Assembly: GCF_022842375.1 (NCBI RefSeq)
Contig: NZ_JALHPR010000011.1
Location: 62,001 to 126,000 of the forward strand
Origin: Elioraea sp.
GTDB taxonomy: Bacteria > Pseudomonadota > Alphaproteobacteria > Acetobacterales > Acetobacteraceae
DNA length: 64,000 bases
Direction: 5' to 3'
Position numbers and translations under genes: made by a program. Under the pieces are notes generated by a model. The model had not been told where the DNA came from. It did no database searches and worked only from the letters and a program-made list of their open reading frames with translations. This document shows, one piece after another, positions 35,908-44,325 of this stretch. Each line of letters starts with the position of its first letter. Positions within the stretch are counted from its first letter, which is position 1.

Positions 35908-35954
35908 GGGCACGACGTTCCGGTCGATTGATTCCAATCGGTCGGAAGGTGCCC
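35908..35954. terminator. Second imperfect hairpin between converging puf and sensor-kinase transcripts
   Basis: GGGCAC, TTCCG and CGATTG blocks on the left pair with CAATCG, CGGAA and GTGCCC on the right around an ATTC loop. The element reaches the stop codon of the minus-strand kinase, so it may end transcription from both sides. Confidence 0.5.
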
Positions 35955-38746
35955 TAGGCCGCGGCACGCGCCCCGGCCTCCCGCGCGGCCAGCGTTTCCG
36001 CCACGGCGGCGAGCAGCGTCGGCGCGCCATAGGGCTTGCGCAGCACCGTCTCGCCATCCGGTACCGCATCCTGCCCGGCATAGCCGGAGACGAGCAGAAC
36101 GGCGATGCCGGGCACCGCTTCGCGCACGGTGCGGGCGAGCGAGAACCCATCCATCGTGCCGCCGAGTGTCACGTCCGACAGCAGCAGGTCGGGCGGGGTG
36201 GGCAGCGCCTCGATCAGCGCAAGCGCCTCCGCGGCGGAGCCCGCCTCATGCACGACGAGACCCGCGCCGGTGAGGATCGCCGTGGTTGCACGCCGCAGCC
36301 CTGCCTCATCCTCCACCAGCACGGCGGTGCCGCAGAGGCAGATGCTGCCCATCGCGGCGTTGCCCTCGGTGCTGGCGGCGAGGGTTGCGCGCTTCAGCCA
36401 CAGCGTCACGCGCGTGCCGGCACCCAGCCTGCTCTCGATGCGCATCTCACCACCGGCCTGGCGCGCGAAGCCGTAGACCATCGCAAGCCCGAGGCCGGAG
36501 CCTTTGCCGCCACCCTTCGTCGTGAAGAACGGCTCCGCCGCGCGGGCCAGTACGTCGGGCGGCATGCCCATGCCGTCATCGATCACCGACACCGCGACAT
36601 GTGGCCCAGGGCCGAGGGCCTCGCGCTCCGCCGCATCCGGCAACGCCACCTCGGCCCGCAGTGTGATCGTGCCGCCGCGCGGCATGGCATCGCGGGCATT
36701 GAGTGCGAGGTTCATCAATGCCGATTCGAACTGCGCCTGGTCAGCCTCGATCGCCAGGTCATCATCCTGCGTCTCGACCGTGAGCGTCACGCCGCTGCCG
36801 AGCGCGCGATCGAGCATCTGCGCGACGCCGGCCAGCGCCGCGTCGATCGGCACGGTGGTCGGGCGCATCGGCTGGCGGCGGGCGAAGGCGAGCAGCTGTG
36901 CGGTCAGCCGCGCGCCGCTCTCGGCGGCCGCGAGTGCGCTCGCCGCGCATTCCTCCACCACCGCCGGCGTCTGCGTCGTCGTGATCAGGTCGAGGTTGAG
37001 GCGGACCACGCCGAGCAGGTTGTTGAAGTCATGCGCGATCCCGCCGGTGAGTTCGCCCAGCGCGGCCAGATGCGCGGAGCGCGCGAGGCGCTCCTCCGAC
37101 CGCTTGCGGTCCGTGATGTCCTGGCACACGCCCCAGAGGCGGAGATTGGACCCGTCGCCACCACGCGCGAGCCTGACGCGTGACCAGATCCAGCCGATGC
37201 CGCCGTCGGGCCGGAGGATGCGGAAGGTGTAGTCCTGCTCCTCGCCACCAAGTGCGGCCTGATGCCGCGCCTGCACATCCGCCACATCGTCGGGGTGGAC
37301 CAGGGCCATGACATTGCCGAGGCAGGGTCGGAAACGTGCGGGATCGACGCCGAACATCGCATAGAGCTCCGGCGACCATTCGAGGCGCCAGTCGGGCAGG
37401 TGGATCTGCCACACGCCAAGCCGCGCGATGCCGCGCGCCTCGTCGAGCGCTGCCTCCGTGCGGCGCTGGTCGGTCACGTCGATCGCCATGCCGTCATAGC
37501 GGAGGATGGTGCCCGCGGCATCGCGCACGGCGCGCGCGCTGTCGCGCAGCACCACCTCGCCGCCATTGGCCTGCACCATCCTGTACTCGATCGTCACCTG
37601 CTCGGGCTTGTCGGCGAAGGCGGCGCGGGCGATTTCGCGATCATCGGGGTGGACGATGTCAAGCCACGCATCCGGTCGCGCGACCAGGACCGCGGGTGGA
37701 TGGCCGGTGATGCGCGCAACGGAGGGCGACATGTGCAGGAAGCTGCCGGTCCGCGCATCGAGGCTCCACAGCACCGCATCGACCGAGTCGGCGATCGCGT
37801 CCGCCGTGCGCGCGCGCTCCGCCAGCGCCTCGGCGAGGGAGGCCTGCCGCGCCATCGCCCAGCGGGCGAGCAAAGCGACGGCGAGCCCTGCGAGGCACAG
37901 CAGCAGCGCGACGGGCCCCATGATCCGCAAGTTCCGGTGCCAGGCCCCCAGCACGCTGGCCATCGGCCGCGCTGCGACGATCGTCAGCCCATAGCCCTGC
38001 AGCGCCGTCGTGGCGACGACTTCGTCCTCCACCTTGTCTGGCGACGCGCCGAGGCGCATGAGAACAGCGCCATCGGCCGCCGCGAGTGTGAGCGTCGTGC
38101 CATCGGGCAAGGGCGGCGCCTGCAGCAGCCCGTCGCTCGTGTCGAGCGAGAGCAGCGCCTCGACGGCGCCGGTGAAGGCGGTCCCGTCCATCAGCGGCCG
38201 CGACATCGTGACGATCGCCATGCCACGGCTCGCCTCGACCGTGCCGACGCTGCGCGTGCCGATGACCGCGCGATCGGCTGGTGCGGCAGCGAGCGCCGCG
38301 AGGTTCGACCAGGCCCCTGCCGGCTCGCGGTCGCCCTCGTCGAAGACGGCGCGCGAGGAGGCGATGATCTCGCCCTCCGGCGACACGATGAGCATGGCGA
38401 GCATGCTGGACGCCGTCTGGTGCTCGAGCGCGAGCGCATTATGGGCGTGCCGTGCACCGGCCGTGACGGCGAGGTCGATCGATCCCATGCGGCGGGCCAC
38501 GCGCTCCAGCGCCTTGTCGAGGCTCGCGAGCTTGATCTCGGTCGCGGTCGCCATGGTCTTGCTGAGCGTCAGGAGCTCGCGCTCGGAATCGGCGATGATG
38601 GCGGCGCGCAGTGAGAGCTCGCCCGCCCCGATGACGATGGCAAGCGCGAGCGAGAGAGCGGCGATCGCCCAGGGAACGGCCGCACCGAGACGGTGCAGCC
38701 CCGATGCGGGTGCCGCCGTCTCAGGCGGCTTGAGCGGCCGTGGCAC
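35954..38746 (-). CDS. Hybrid sensor histidine kinase (periplasmic sensor, two PAS, HisKA, ATPase, receiver)
   Basis: 930 residues. Order: transmembrane helix near 23-42, periplasmic cache-like sensor to about 275, second helix near 277-300, then two PAS domains (about 315-430 and 435-560). The phospho-acceptor helix ALGELTGGIAHDFNNLLG has His near 572. The ATPase contains NLALNARDAMPRGG and GKGSGLGLAMV, and the C-terminal receiver holds its phospho-Asp in LLLSDVTLGG. The GTG start lies inside the end of the lone receiver gene (26-nt overlap). It converges on puf; a light or redox role is possible but only positional. Confidence 0.9.
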   Translation of the reverse strand: MPRPLKPPETAAPASGLHRLGAAVPWAIAALSLALAIVIGAGELSLRAAIIADSERELLTLSKTMATATEIKLASLDKALERVARRMGSIDLAVTAGARHAHNALALEHQTASSMLAMLIVSPEGEIIASSRAVFDEGDREPAGAWSNLAALAAAPADRAVIGTRSVGTVEASRGMAIVTMSRPLMDGTAFTGAVEALLSLDTSDGLLQAPPLPDGTTLTLAAADGAVLMRLGASPDKVEDEVVATTALQGYGLTIVAARPMASVLGAWHRNLRIMGPVALLLCLAGLAVALLARWAMARQASLAEALAERARTADAIADSVDAVLWSLDARTGSFLHMSPSVARITGHPPAVLVARPDAWLDIVHPDDREIARAAFADKPEQVTIEYRMVQANGGEVVLRDSARAVRDAAGTILRYDGMAIDVTDQRRTEAALDEARGIARLGVWQIHLPDWRLEWSPELYAMFGVDPARFRPCLGNVMALVHPDDVADVQARHQAALGGEEQDYTFRILRPDGGIGWIWSRVRLARGGDGSNLRLWGVCQDITDRKRSEERLARSAHLAALGELTGGIAHDFNNLLGVVRLNLDLITTTQTPAVVEECAASALAAAESGARLTAQLLAFARRQPMRPTTVPIDAALAGVAQMLDRALGSGVTLTVETQDDDLAIEADQAQFESALMNLALNARDAMPRGGTITLRAEVALPDAAEREALGPGPHVAVSVIDDGMGMPPDVLARAAEPFFTTKGGGKGSGLGLAMVYGFARQAGGEMRIESRLGAGTRVTLWLKRATLAASTEGNAAMGSICLCGTAVLVEDEAGLRRATTAILTGAGLVVHEAGSAAEALALIEALPTPPDLLLSDVTLGGTMDGFSLARTVREAVPGIAVLLVSGYAGQDAVPDGETVLRKPYGAPTLLAAVAETLAAREAGARAAA

Positions 38747-39128
38747 CGACGAGGAACCTGCGGAGATCGGCCATGCTGAAGGGCTTGGGCAGCGTCGAGA
38801 GCCGCTGCAGCCCGTGGCGGCGGCCGATCTGTTCTGCCTGGGCGAGCATCGTCTCGCCGTAGCCGGAGACGACGAGCGTTGGCAGGTCGGCGCGGTGCGC
38901 GGCAATCGTGCCGAGGATGGCGAGGCCGGAGTGATCGCCGAGCAGGCAATCGACGATCGCGGCAGCGATGCCGGGGCGGTCGAGGAAGCTGGCGAACTCG
39001 TCCATCTCCTCGGTCGCGATCACGGCAAGCCCCGACGCTTCGGCGGCCAGCGTTATGGCACGCACGAAGGCTGGGTTGTCGTCCAGGATCAGCACCGTCT
39101 GAGCTGGGTTGATGGCCCCTGGCATCAT
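38721..39128 (-). CDS. Stand-alone response regulator receiver
   Basis: 135 residues, a single receiver domain without output: VLILDDNPAFVRA (acidic pair), phospho-acceptor in AAIVDCLLG, and the conserved Lys in LPKPFSMADL. GAGGAAGGACG precedes the paired ATG codons. It overlaps the hybrid kinase start, so the two should be co-translated and act in one phosphorelay, possibly with the kinase's own receiver as a competing target. Confidence 0.88.
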   Translation of the reverse strand: MMPGAINPAQTVLILDDNPAFVRAITLAAEASGLAVIATEEMDEFASFLDRPGIAAAIVDCLLGDHSGLAILGTIAAHRADLPTLVVSGYGETMLAQAEQIGRRHGLQRLSTLPKPFSMADLRRFLVGATAAQAA

Positions 39129-39213
39129 CGTCCTTCCTCACGCGGCGGCGTGTGCCACCACCAGTTCGGAAGACCCTACGCGCGACCGGGTAAACGATCC
39201 CTCAAGGCGAGGC

Positions 39214-40851
39214 TCAGCCCGCGGCGCGGGCGGGCTGGCGCGCGGATGTCAGCGCCGCGATCACGGCCTCGGCGACGCGGATGCCATCGACCCCCGCAGA
39301 GAGGATACCGCCGGCGAATCCGGCCCCCTCGCCCGCCGGGTAGAGGCCCGCCGTGTTGAGGCTCGTGCACGCCTGGTCGCGGCCGATGCGCAGCGGCGAC
39401 GAGGTGCGCGTCTCAACCCCCGTCATCACCGCATCCGCCATGTCGAAGCCCGGGATCTGCCGGCCGAACGCGGGCAGCGCCTCGCGGATCGCAGCGACCG
39501 CGAATTCGGGCAGGCAGGCGGCAAGGTCGGTTGGCGTCACGCCGGGACGATAGGAGGGGATGACGGCGCCGAGCGCGGTGGAGGGCCGGCCTGAGAGGAA
39601 ATCCTCCACGCGCTGGGCAGGTGCTGCGTAGGTGCCGCCGCCGGCGGCGAAGGCGCGTTCCTCCCAGTGCCGCTGGAACGCGATGCCGGCGAGAGGGCCG
39701 CCTGGGTAATCGGCCGGGCTGATGCCGACGACGATGCCTGCGTTCGCGTTCCGCTCCGCCCGCGAATACTGGCTCATCCCGTTCGTCACCACCCGCCCCG
39801 GCTCGGAGGCGGCAGCGACCACCGTGCCCCCGGGGCACATGCAGAACGAGTACACCGACCGCCCGTTCGCTGCGTGGTGGACGAGCTTGTAGTCGGCGGC
39901 CCCCAGCACCTTGTGGCCGGCGAAGGCGCCGTAGCGGGCCCGGTCGATCACAGATTGCGGGTGTTCGATGCGCACGCCGATCGAGAAGGGCTTTGCCTCC
40001 ATCGCCACGCCGCGCGCGGCAAGCATCGCGAAGGTGTCGCGCGCGCTGTGCCCGACGGCGAGCACGACGTGATCGGCGCGCAGCACCTCGCCGCCTTCCA
40101 GCACGAGGCCGCGGATCGCGCGCGTGCCGTCGCGCGCGGTCTCGACCACGATGTCCTCGACCTTCGTGCCGAAGCGGTACTCGCCTCCCAGCGCCTCGAT
40201 CTTGGCGCGCATCTTCTCGACCATCGAGACCAGGCGGAACGTGCCGATATGCGGCTTGGCGACCCAGAGGATCTCCTCCGGCGCGCCAGCTTCGACGAAC
40301 TCGGTCAGCACCTTGCGGCCGAGATGGGTTGGGTCGCGGATCTGGCTGTAAAGCTTGCCGTCGCTGAACGTGCCGGCCCCACCCTCGCCGAACTGCACGT
40401 TGCTCTCGGGCTGGAGCTCCGACTTCCGCCAGAAGCCCCAGGTGTCCTTCGTCCGCTCGCGCACCACCTTGCCGCGATCGAGGATGATCGGCCGGAAGCC
40501 GGCCTCGGCGAGGATGAGCGCGGCGAACAGCCCGCACGGGCCGCAGCCGATCACGACGGGCCGCGTCTCGCCGCCGCCGGCGGACCCGACGGGGCGGTAG
40601 CGCGTGTCGGGCGTGGGCCCGATCGTCGTGTCGGCGGCCTTGCGCTTGAGCAGGGCGGCCTCGTCGGCGACGCTGACATCGACGGTGTAGATGAGCGCGA
40701 TGGCCGATTTCTTCCGCGCATCATGTGCCCGGCGCGCGACCGTGACGTCGCCGAGCGTGGCTTCCGCCACGCCGAGGCGTGAGGCGACAGCGGCGGCGAG
40801 CGCGCCCGGCGCATGGTCGAGCGGCAGCTTGATGTCGCGGACGCGGATCAT
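39214..40851 (-). CDS. FAD-dependent dehydrogenase (COG2509-like)
   Basis: 545 residues. An N-terminal 90-residue domain (MIRVRDIKLPLDHAPGAL to YTVDVSV) precedes the FAD-binding motif VVIGCGPCGLFAALILAEAG. Then come NVQFGEGGAGTFSDGKLYSQ and the C-terminal GEGAGFAGGILSAGVDG, the pattern of the uncharacterised FAD-dependent dehydrogenase family COG2509. Substrate is unknown. The ATG has no strong ribosome site but the family's conserved start agrees with it. Confidence 0.85.
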   Translation of the reverse strand: MIRVRDIKLPLDHAPGALAAAVASRLGVAEATLGDVTVARRAHDARKKSAIALIYTVDVSVADEAALLKRKAADTTIGPTPDTRYRPVGSAGGGETRPVVIGCGPCGLFAALILAEAGFRPIILDRGKVVRERTKDTWGFWRKSELQPESNVQFGEGGAGTFSDGKLYSQIRDPTHLGRKVLTEFVEAGAPEEILWVAKPHIGTFRLVSMVEKMRAKIEALGGEYRFGTKVEDIVVETARDGTRAIRGLVLEGGEVLRADHVVLAVGHSARDTFAMLAARGVAMEAKPFSIGVRIEHPQSVIDRARYGAFAGHKVLGAADYKLVHHAANGRSVYSFCMCPGGTVVAAASEPGRVVTNGMSQYSRAERNANAGIVVGISPADYPGGPLAGIAFQRHWEERAFAAGGGTYAAPAQRVEDFLSGRPSTALGAVIPSYRPGVTPTDLAACLPEFAVAAIREALPAFGRQIPGFDMADAVMTGVETRTSSPLRIGRDQACTSLNTAGLYPAGEGAGFAGGILSAGVDGIRVAEAVIAALTSARQPARAAG

Positions 40852-40903
40852 CCGCCCGCTATAGCCGAAGCGTGGGGTGGCGGGAAACGCCCCCCGACGC
40901 CGT

Positions 40904-41911
40904 TCAGCGCGGCGCTGCGGTATGGTCGAACCGCGTCCAGCCGGGCACCTGGGCGGCGAGGTTCACCTCGCGCCATTTCGGGTGGCGTGGCGGGCGCAGG
41001 AACTGGTCGAACTTCGCGTTGAGCGCGGTAACGAAGCGCGCCACCTTGCGGTGCCGCTCCGTCCCCGGCGCCCAGGCATAGACGGCCATGACGGCCCCGA
41101 CAGCGATGGTCTCGACCGACGCGCCGGCTGGGATGAGGTTCGGATAGTCGGCGGCCGGAAGCGCCGTCGGCAGGTAGGTCTCCAGCAGGGCCGCGGTTGC
41201 CGGGATGGGCAGGAAGCGAAGGCCGGAGCCAGGCTCGATGCCGGCGAAGAGCCGCGCGGGCTTGCCCGCGACGAACACCATCGCATCGATCTCGCCGCGC
41301 CTGAGCTTGGCGAGTGCGACGTCCTGCGGGTCGTTCGCGGCGGTGATGGGGATGTTCAGCGCGCCGAACACGAGCGAGGCGGTCATCGCCGTGCCGCTGC
41401 CGCGGCCATCGACGTTGACGGTGCGCCCCGCCAGCGCCTGGAGGTCTGGCGTTCCCTCGCGGGCGAGGATGTGGATCTCCTCGTCGTAGAGCTTGGTGAT
41501 GTACTGGATCAGCGTGGTCACGCCCGGCAGCAGCCGCTCACGCCGCGCGAAGGCGAGCGCATCGGACTGCACGATGCCGATATCGATGCCGCGCAGCAGG
41601 ACGATGTCCTGCATGTTCTGGATCGAGCCCTTGCCGATCACCGGGATGACGCGGAGGTTGTCGCCGGCATCGAGAACGGCGGCGAGGTCGGCGGCGAAGC
41701 GGACATAGGTTCCGTCCACCCCGCCCGAGATGATGCCGACGGTGCCCGCATTGGCGCGCGCGGCCATGGCGCTGAGCGTCTGGGCGAGGCTTTGCTGGCT
41801 TGATGCCGCCGGCGCCGCGGCAGGTGCGGGAGCTTGCGCTGCTGCAGGCAGCGCGAGCGCGGCGCCGAATGTGCCGAGAATGCTGCGTCGTGACAGTCGC
41901 GCTGTTGTCAT
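40904..41911 (-). CDS. TAXI-family TRAP transporter solute-binding protein
   Basis: 335 residues. SRRSILGTFGAALALPAAAQ is a Tat-like or Sec signal peptide. The mature protein has GTVGIISGGVDGTYVRFAADL, DIGIVQSDAL and a typical periplasmic-binding fold as in TAXI proteins. These deliver ligands to a DctM-type permease, but no TRAP permease gene is nearby, so it is an orphan. A GTG at 41920 would overlap the upstream gene's stop; the ATG at 41911 has GGTGAG upstream. Ligand unknown; glutamate-like acids are bound by some relatives. Confidence 0.82.
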   Translation of the reverse strand: MTTARLSRRSILGTFGAALALPAAAQAPAPAAAPAASSQQSLAQTLSAMAARANAGTVGIISGGVDGTYVRFAADLAAVLDAGDNLRVIPVIGKGSIQNMQDIVLLRGIDIGIVQSDALAFARRERLLPGVTTLIQYITKLYDEEIHILAREGTPDLQALAGRTVNVDGRGSGTAMTASLVFGALNIPITAANDPQDVALAKLRRGEIDAMVFVAGKPARLFAGIEPGSGLRFLPIPATAALLETYLPTALPAADYPNLIPAGASVETIAVGAVMAVYAWAPGTERHRKVARFVTALNAKFDQFLRPPRHPKWREVNLAAQVPGWTRFDHTAAPR

Positions 41912-41916
41912 CTCTC

Positions 41917-44226
41917 TCACCGTGATGCTTCGAGGGTGGCGATGCGTTCCGCCGCGCGCGGGTCGCCGAGCGCGTGGGCGCGGCGATACCAGGCGAGTGC
42001 GGCGGTCCGGTCAGGCGCGATACCGCGCGCGCCGATGGTGGCCAGCACGCCGGGGTCGTAGGTGCCGCCCATCGCGAGCGCTGCCGGGCCGTTCCCCGAG
42101 GCGGCGGCGCGCTCGAAGAAGCGGCGCGCGCCCGAAATGTCGCCAAGCGTCAGCAATGCCTCGCCCCGCAGCAGCATCGCGCCGATCACGGCGGGTGGAT
42201 CGGGGATCTGGGCCTGGGCGGCCGCACCGGACGCAGCTGGCTGGGACGGCGCGGGCGGCGCGGCAATGACGGGTGCCGTTCGGGGAGCCGCTGGGGACGC
42301 CTGTGGGGACGCCTCTGGGGGCGCCGGCGGCCGTGCGGCTTCGGCGGCAAGGGCGGCTGCGAGGTTGGGCAGCGGCGGCTCGGCGATCGGCGCTTCGGCG
42401 GGCGGCGGTGCGGCGAGGGCTGCTGCGATTTCGGGCACCGGCGGCTCCTCGACCGGGGCGAGCGGGGGAGGGGGAGCTGCGGCCAGCGCAGCCTCGATCT
42501 CTGCGATCGGTGGCTCGGCGATCGGTGCCTCGGGCGGCGGCGGTGCGGCCAGCGCTGCCATGATGTTCGCCGCCGGGGGTTCCTCGACCGGTGCGAGCGG
42601 CGGAGGGGGGGCTGCGGCCAGCGCTGCCTCGATCAGCGGCGCGGGCGGTTCCTCGATCGGCGCGACGGGGGGCGGAGGTGCAGCAAGGGCGGCGGCGAGG
42701 TTGGGGGCGGGTGGTTCGGCGATGGGTGCTTCCGGGGGCGGTGGTGCCGCCAGCGCCTGGGCGATCAGCGCGGGCGGGGGCTCCGGCAGCGGCGCGATCG
42801 GTTCGGGCCCCGGCGCTGCAACTGGCGCTGCAACTGGCGCTGCAACTGGCGCTGCAACTGGCGCTGCAACTGGTGCTGCGACTGGTGCTGCAACTGCTGC
42901 AACTGGCACTGCAACTGGGGCAGGGGGCGCGGCCGCGGTCGTCGCCGGGCTGGTCGCCGGGCTGGTCGCTTGGACCAGCGCCTCGGCGATCAGCGCGGGC
43001 GGGGGTTCCGGCAGCGGCGCGATCGGTTCGGGCCCCGGCGCTGCAACTGGCGCTGCAACTGGCGCTGCAACTGGCGCTGCGACTGGTGCTGCGACTGGTG
43101 CTGCCACTGGTGCTGCAACTGCTGCAACTGGCACTGCAACTGGGGCAGGGGGCGGGGCCGCGGTCGTCGCCGGGCTGGTCGCTTGGGCCAGCACCTCGGC
43201 GATCAGTGCGGGCGGCGGCTCCTCGATCGGTTGCTCGGGCTGGACCGCAGCACTCGGCGGTTGGGCAGTGGGGAGCTGGGCAGTGGGCGATGGCACGGCT
43301 GCCACGACGATGGCGGGCGTGGCCGGCGCCTCGGTGCGCACGGCGATGTCGGTCGTCGTCGTCGCGCGGGTGTTCGCGGCCAGTTGCTGCGTCGTCGCCG
43401 CCGGGGCTGCATCGTCCGGTACCGCACCGTCGGGCGCTGGTGGGGCCGCGACGCGCACCGCAATCACGATCGCGATCCCTGCTGCGATCGCGGCCCCTGC
43501 CATCAGCGGCCAGCGCGACCGTCCTTGTGCGTTGGCCGGTGCCGGCGGTGTCGCGGCCACGGGAGCCGATACCTCGGGTTCCGCGCGCGGTGGTGCCGCG
43601 GCGGCGACGATCGCCGGCGGGGGGGCCGAGATCACTGGCGCTGGCGGGCGCGGTTCGGCCGCTGCCGTGCCCATGGCTGCGGCCGCTGCGGCGGCCTTCT
43701 TCCGCTCCGACCGCATCCACGGCGCGATGCCGCCCGTCAACGCGAGGCGGATGGCATCGATCCACGCCTCCCCCGCGATCGACACCGCGGGCTGGCCGGC
43801 GAAGGACTCCGCCAGGCTCGCGCGCAGCGAGGGAACGTCCTGTGGCCTGAGCGGGCGGTGGATGCTCGGCAAGCGTCCGGGGAACTCGTCATGGAAGCCC
43901 GTCACCGCCAGGCGCTCGAGCAGGCGGTAGAGCGCATCGGGGCTGAAATGCTGCTCGAGTTGCAGCAAAGCCAAGCCGAACTGTGGGTGCAGCAGGACCA
44001 TGTTGCTCTCGGCCGGCGCGCGACCGATCGCGACACCGTCGATCAGCACCCATCCATGCGTGTCAGACGCCCCGGGACGCAGATCGGGTGGCATATCGGG
44101 TGGCGGCACCGTGACGTGCGTCGCCGCGCGCCCATCATCCGGTTCTGGCGTTGCGTGTGACCCTGGCATCATGGCTGGTCTCGAATCCCCCGAACCATCG
44201 CCCCCAGGGCCGCGGCTTCCTGCCAC
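41917..44226 (-). CDS. Pro/Ala-rich repeat protein with transmembrane helix and Sel1-like C-terminus
   Basis: About 770 residues. A conserved N-terminal domain (GWVLIDGVAIGRAPAESNM to DAIRLALTGG) of unknown function is followed by a hydrophobic helix (WPLMAGAAIAAGIAIVIAV, near residue 240-260). Then about 400 residues of Pro/Ala repeats such as VAAPVAAPVAAP and EPPPALIAEAL follow. The final 90 residues (GEALLTLGDISGARRFFERA, AALAWYRRAHALGDPRA) form Sel1/TPR-like repeats. It resembles membrane-anchored Sel1 proteins with a periplasmic linker. The start could be GTG 44226, TTG 44232 or ATG 44172. The TAXI gene begins within 6 nt of its end. Confidence 0.75.
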   Translation of the reverse strand: MAGSRGPGGDGSGDSRPAMMPGSHATPEPDDGRAATHVTVPPPDMPPDLRPGASDTHGWVLIDGVAIGRAPAESNMVLLHPQFGLALLQLEQHFSPDALYRLLERLAVTGFHDEFPGRLPSIHRPLRPQDVPSLRASLAESFAGQPAVSIAGEAWIDAIRLALTGGIAPWMRSERKKAAAAAAAMGTAAAEPRPPAPVISAPPPAIVAAAAPPRAEPEVSAPVAATPPAPANAQGRSRWPLMAGAAIAAGIAIVIAVRVAAPPAPDGAVPDDAAPAATTQQLAANTRATTTTDIAVRTEAPATPAIVVAAVPSPTAQLPTAQPPSAAVQPEQPIEEPPPALIAEVLAQATSPATTAAPPPAPVAVPVAAVAAPVAAPVAAPVAAPVAAPVAAPVAAPGPEPIAPLPEPPPALIAEALVQATSPATSPATTAAAPPAPVAVPVAAVAAPVAAPVAAPVAAPVAAPVAAPVAAPGPEPIAPLPEPPPALIAQALAAPPPPEAPIAEPPAPNLAAALAAPPPPVAPIEEPPAPLIEAALAAAPPPPLAPVEEPPAANIMAALAAPPPPEAPIAEPPIAEIEAALAAAPPPPLAPVEEPPVPEIAAALAAPPPAEAPIAEPPLPNLAAALAAEAARPPAPPEASPQASPAAPRTAPVIAAPPAPSQPAASGAAAQAQIPDPPAVIGAMLLRGEALLTLGDISGARRFFERAAASGNGPAALAMGGTYDPGVLATIGARGIAPDRTAALAWYRRAHALGDPRAAERIATLEASR
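42763..43230 (-). repeat. Nested tandem repeats in the Pro/Ala-rich gene
   Basis: A unit of about 225 bp starting near 42763 recurs near 42988, and a partial copy starts near 43201. Within each of the first two units lies a 12-bp array of CTGCAACTGGCG-like motifs, about eight copies each (42813-42920 and 43038-43144). All units are multiples of 3, so frame is kept. Confidence 0.85.
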
Positions 44227-44264
44227 GGTCAACCCCCGCTCTCAATAAACACAACCCCCTGACA

Positions 44265-44293
44265 ATTATCGTACACGGACACGAGGGCGTCAC
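44265..44293 (-). promoter_or_regulatory. Candidate sigma70-type promoter for the repeat-protein operon
   Basis: On the minus strand GTGACG and GATAAT are separated by 17 bp, and the -10 lies about 40 nt before the GTG start. It sits in the 93-nt gap after arsJ. Only two hexamers support it. Confidence 0.35.
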
Positions 44294-44325
44294 GCCAGAG
44301 TCTTGCAACCGATACGTTTGTCGGA

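Noticed and set aside
42763-43230. CRISPR-like or satellite array
   Set aside because: The repeats are in frame, 12 bp and 225 bp long, without unique spacers, and encode Pro/Ala sequence inside a plausible protein.
41974-44160. Plus-strand frames of 600-730 codons over the Pro/Ala repeat gene
   Set aside because: They consist of Cys/Arg/Gly or Ala/Gly/Thr runs produced by the antisense of GC-rich repeats. The minus-strand frame has a structured N-terminal domain, a membrane helix and Sel1-like end.
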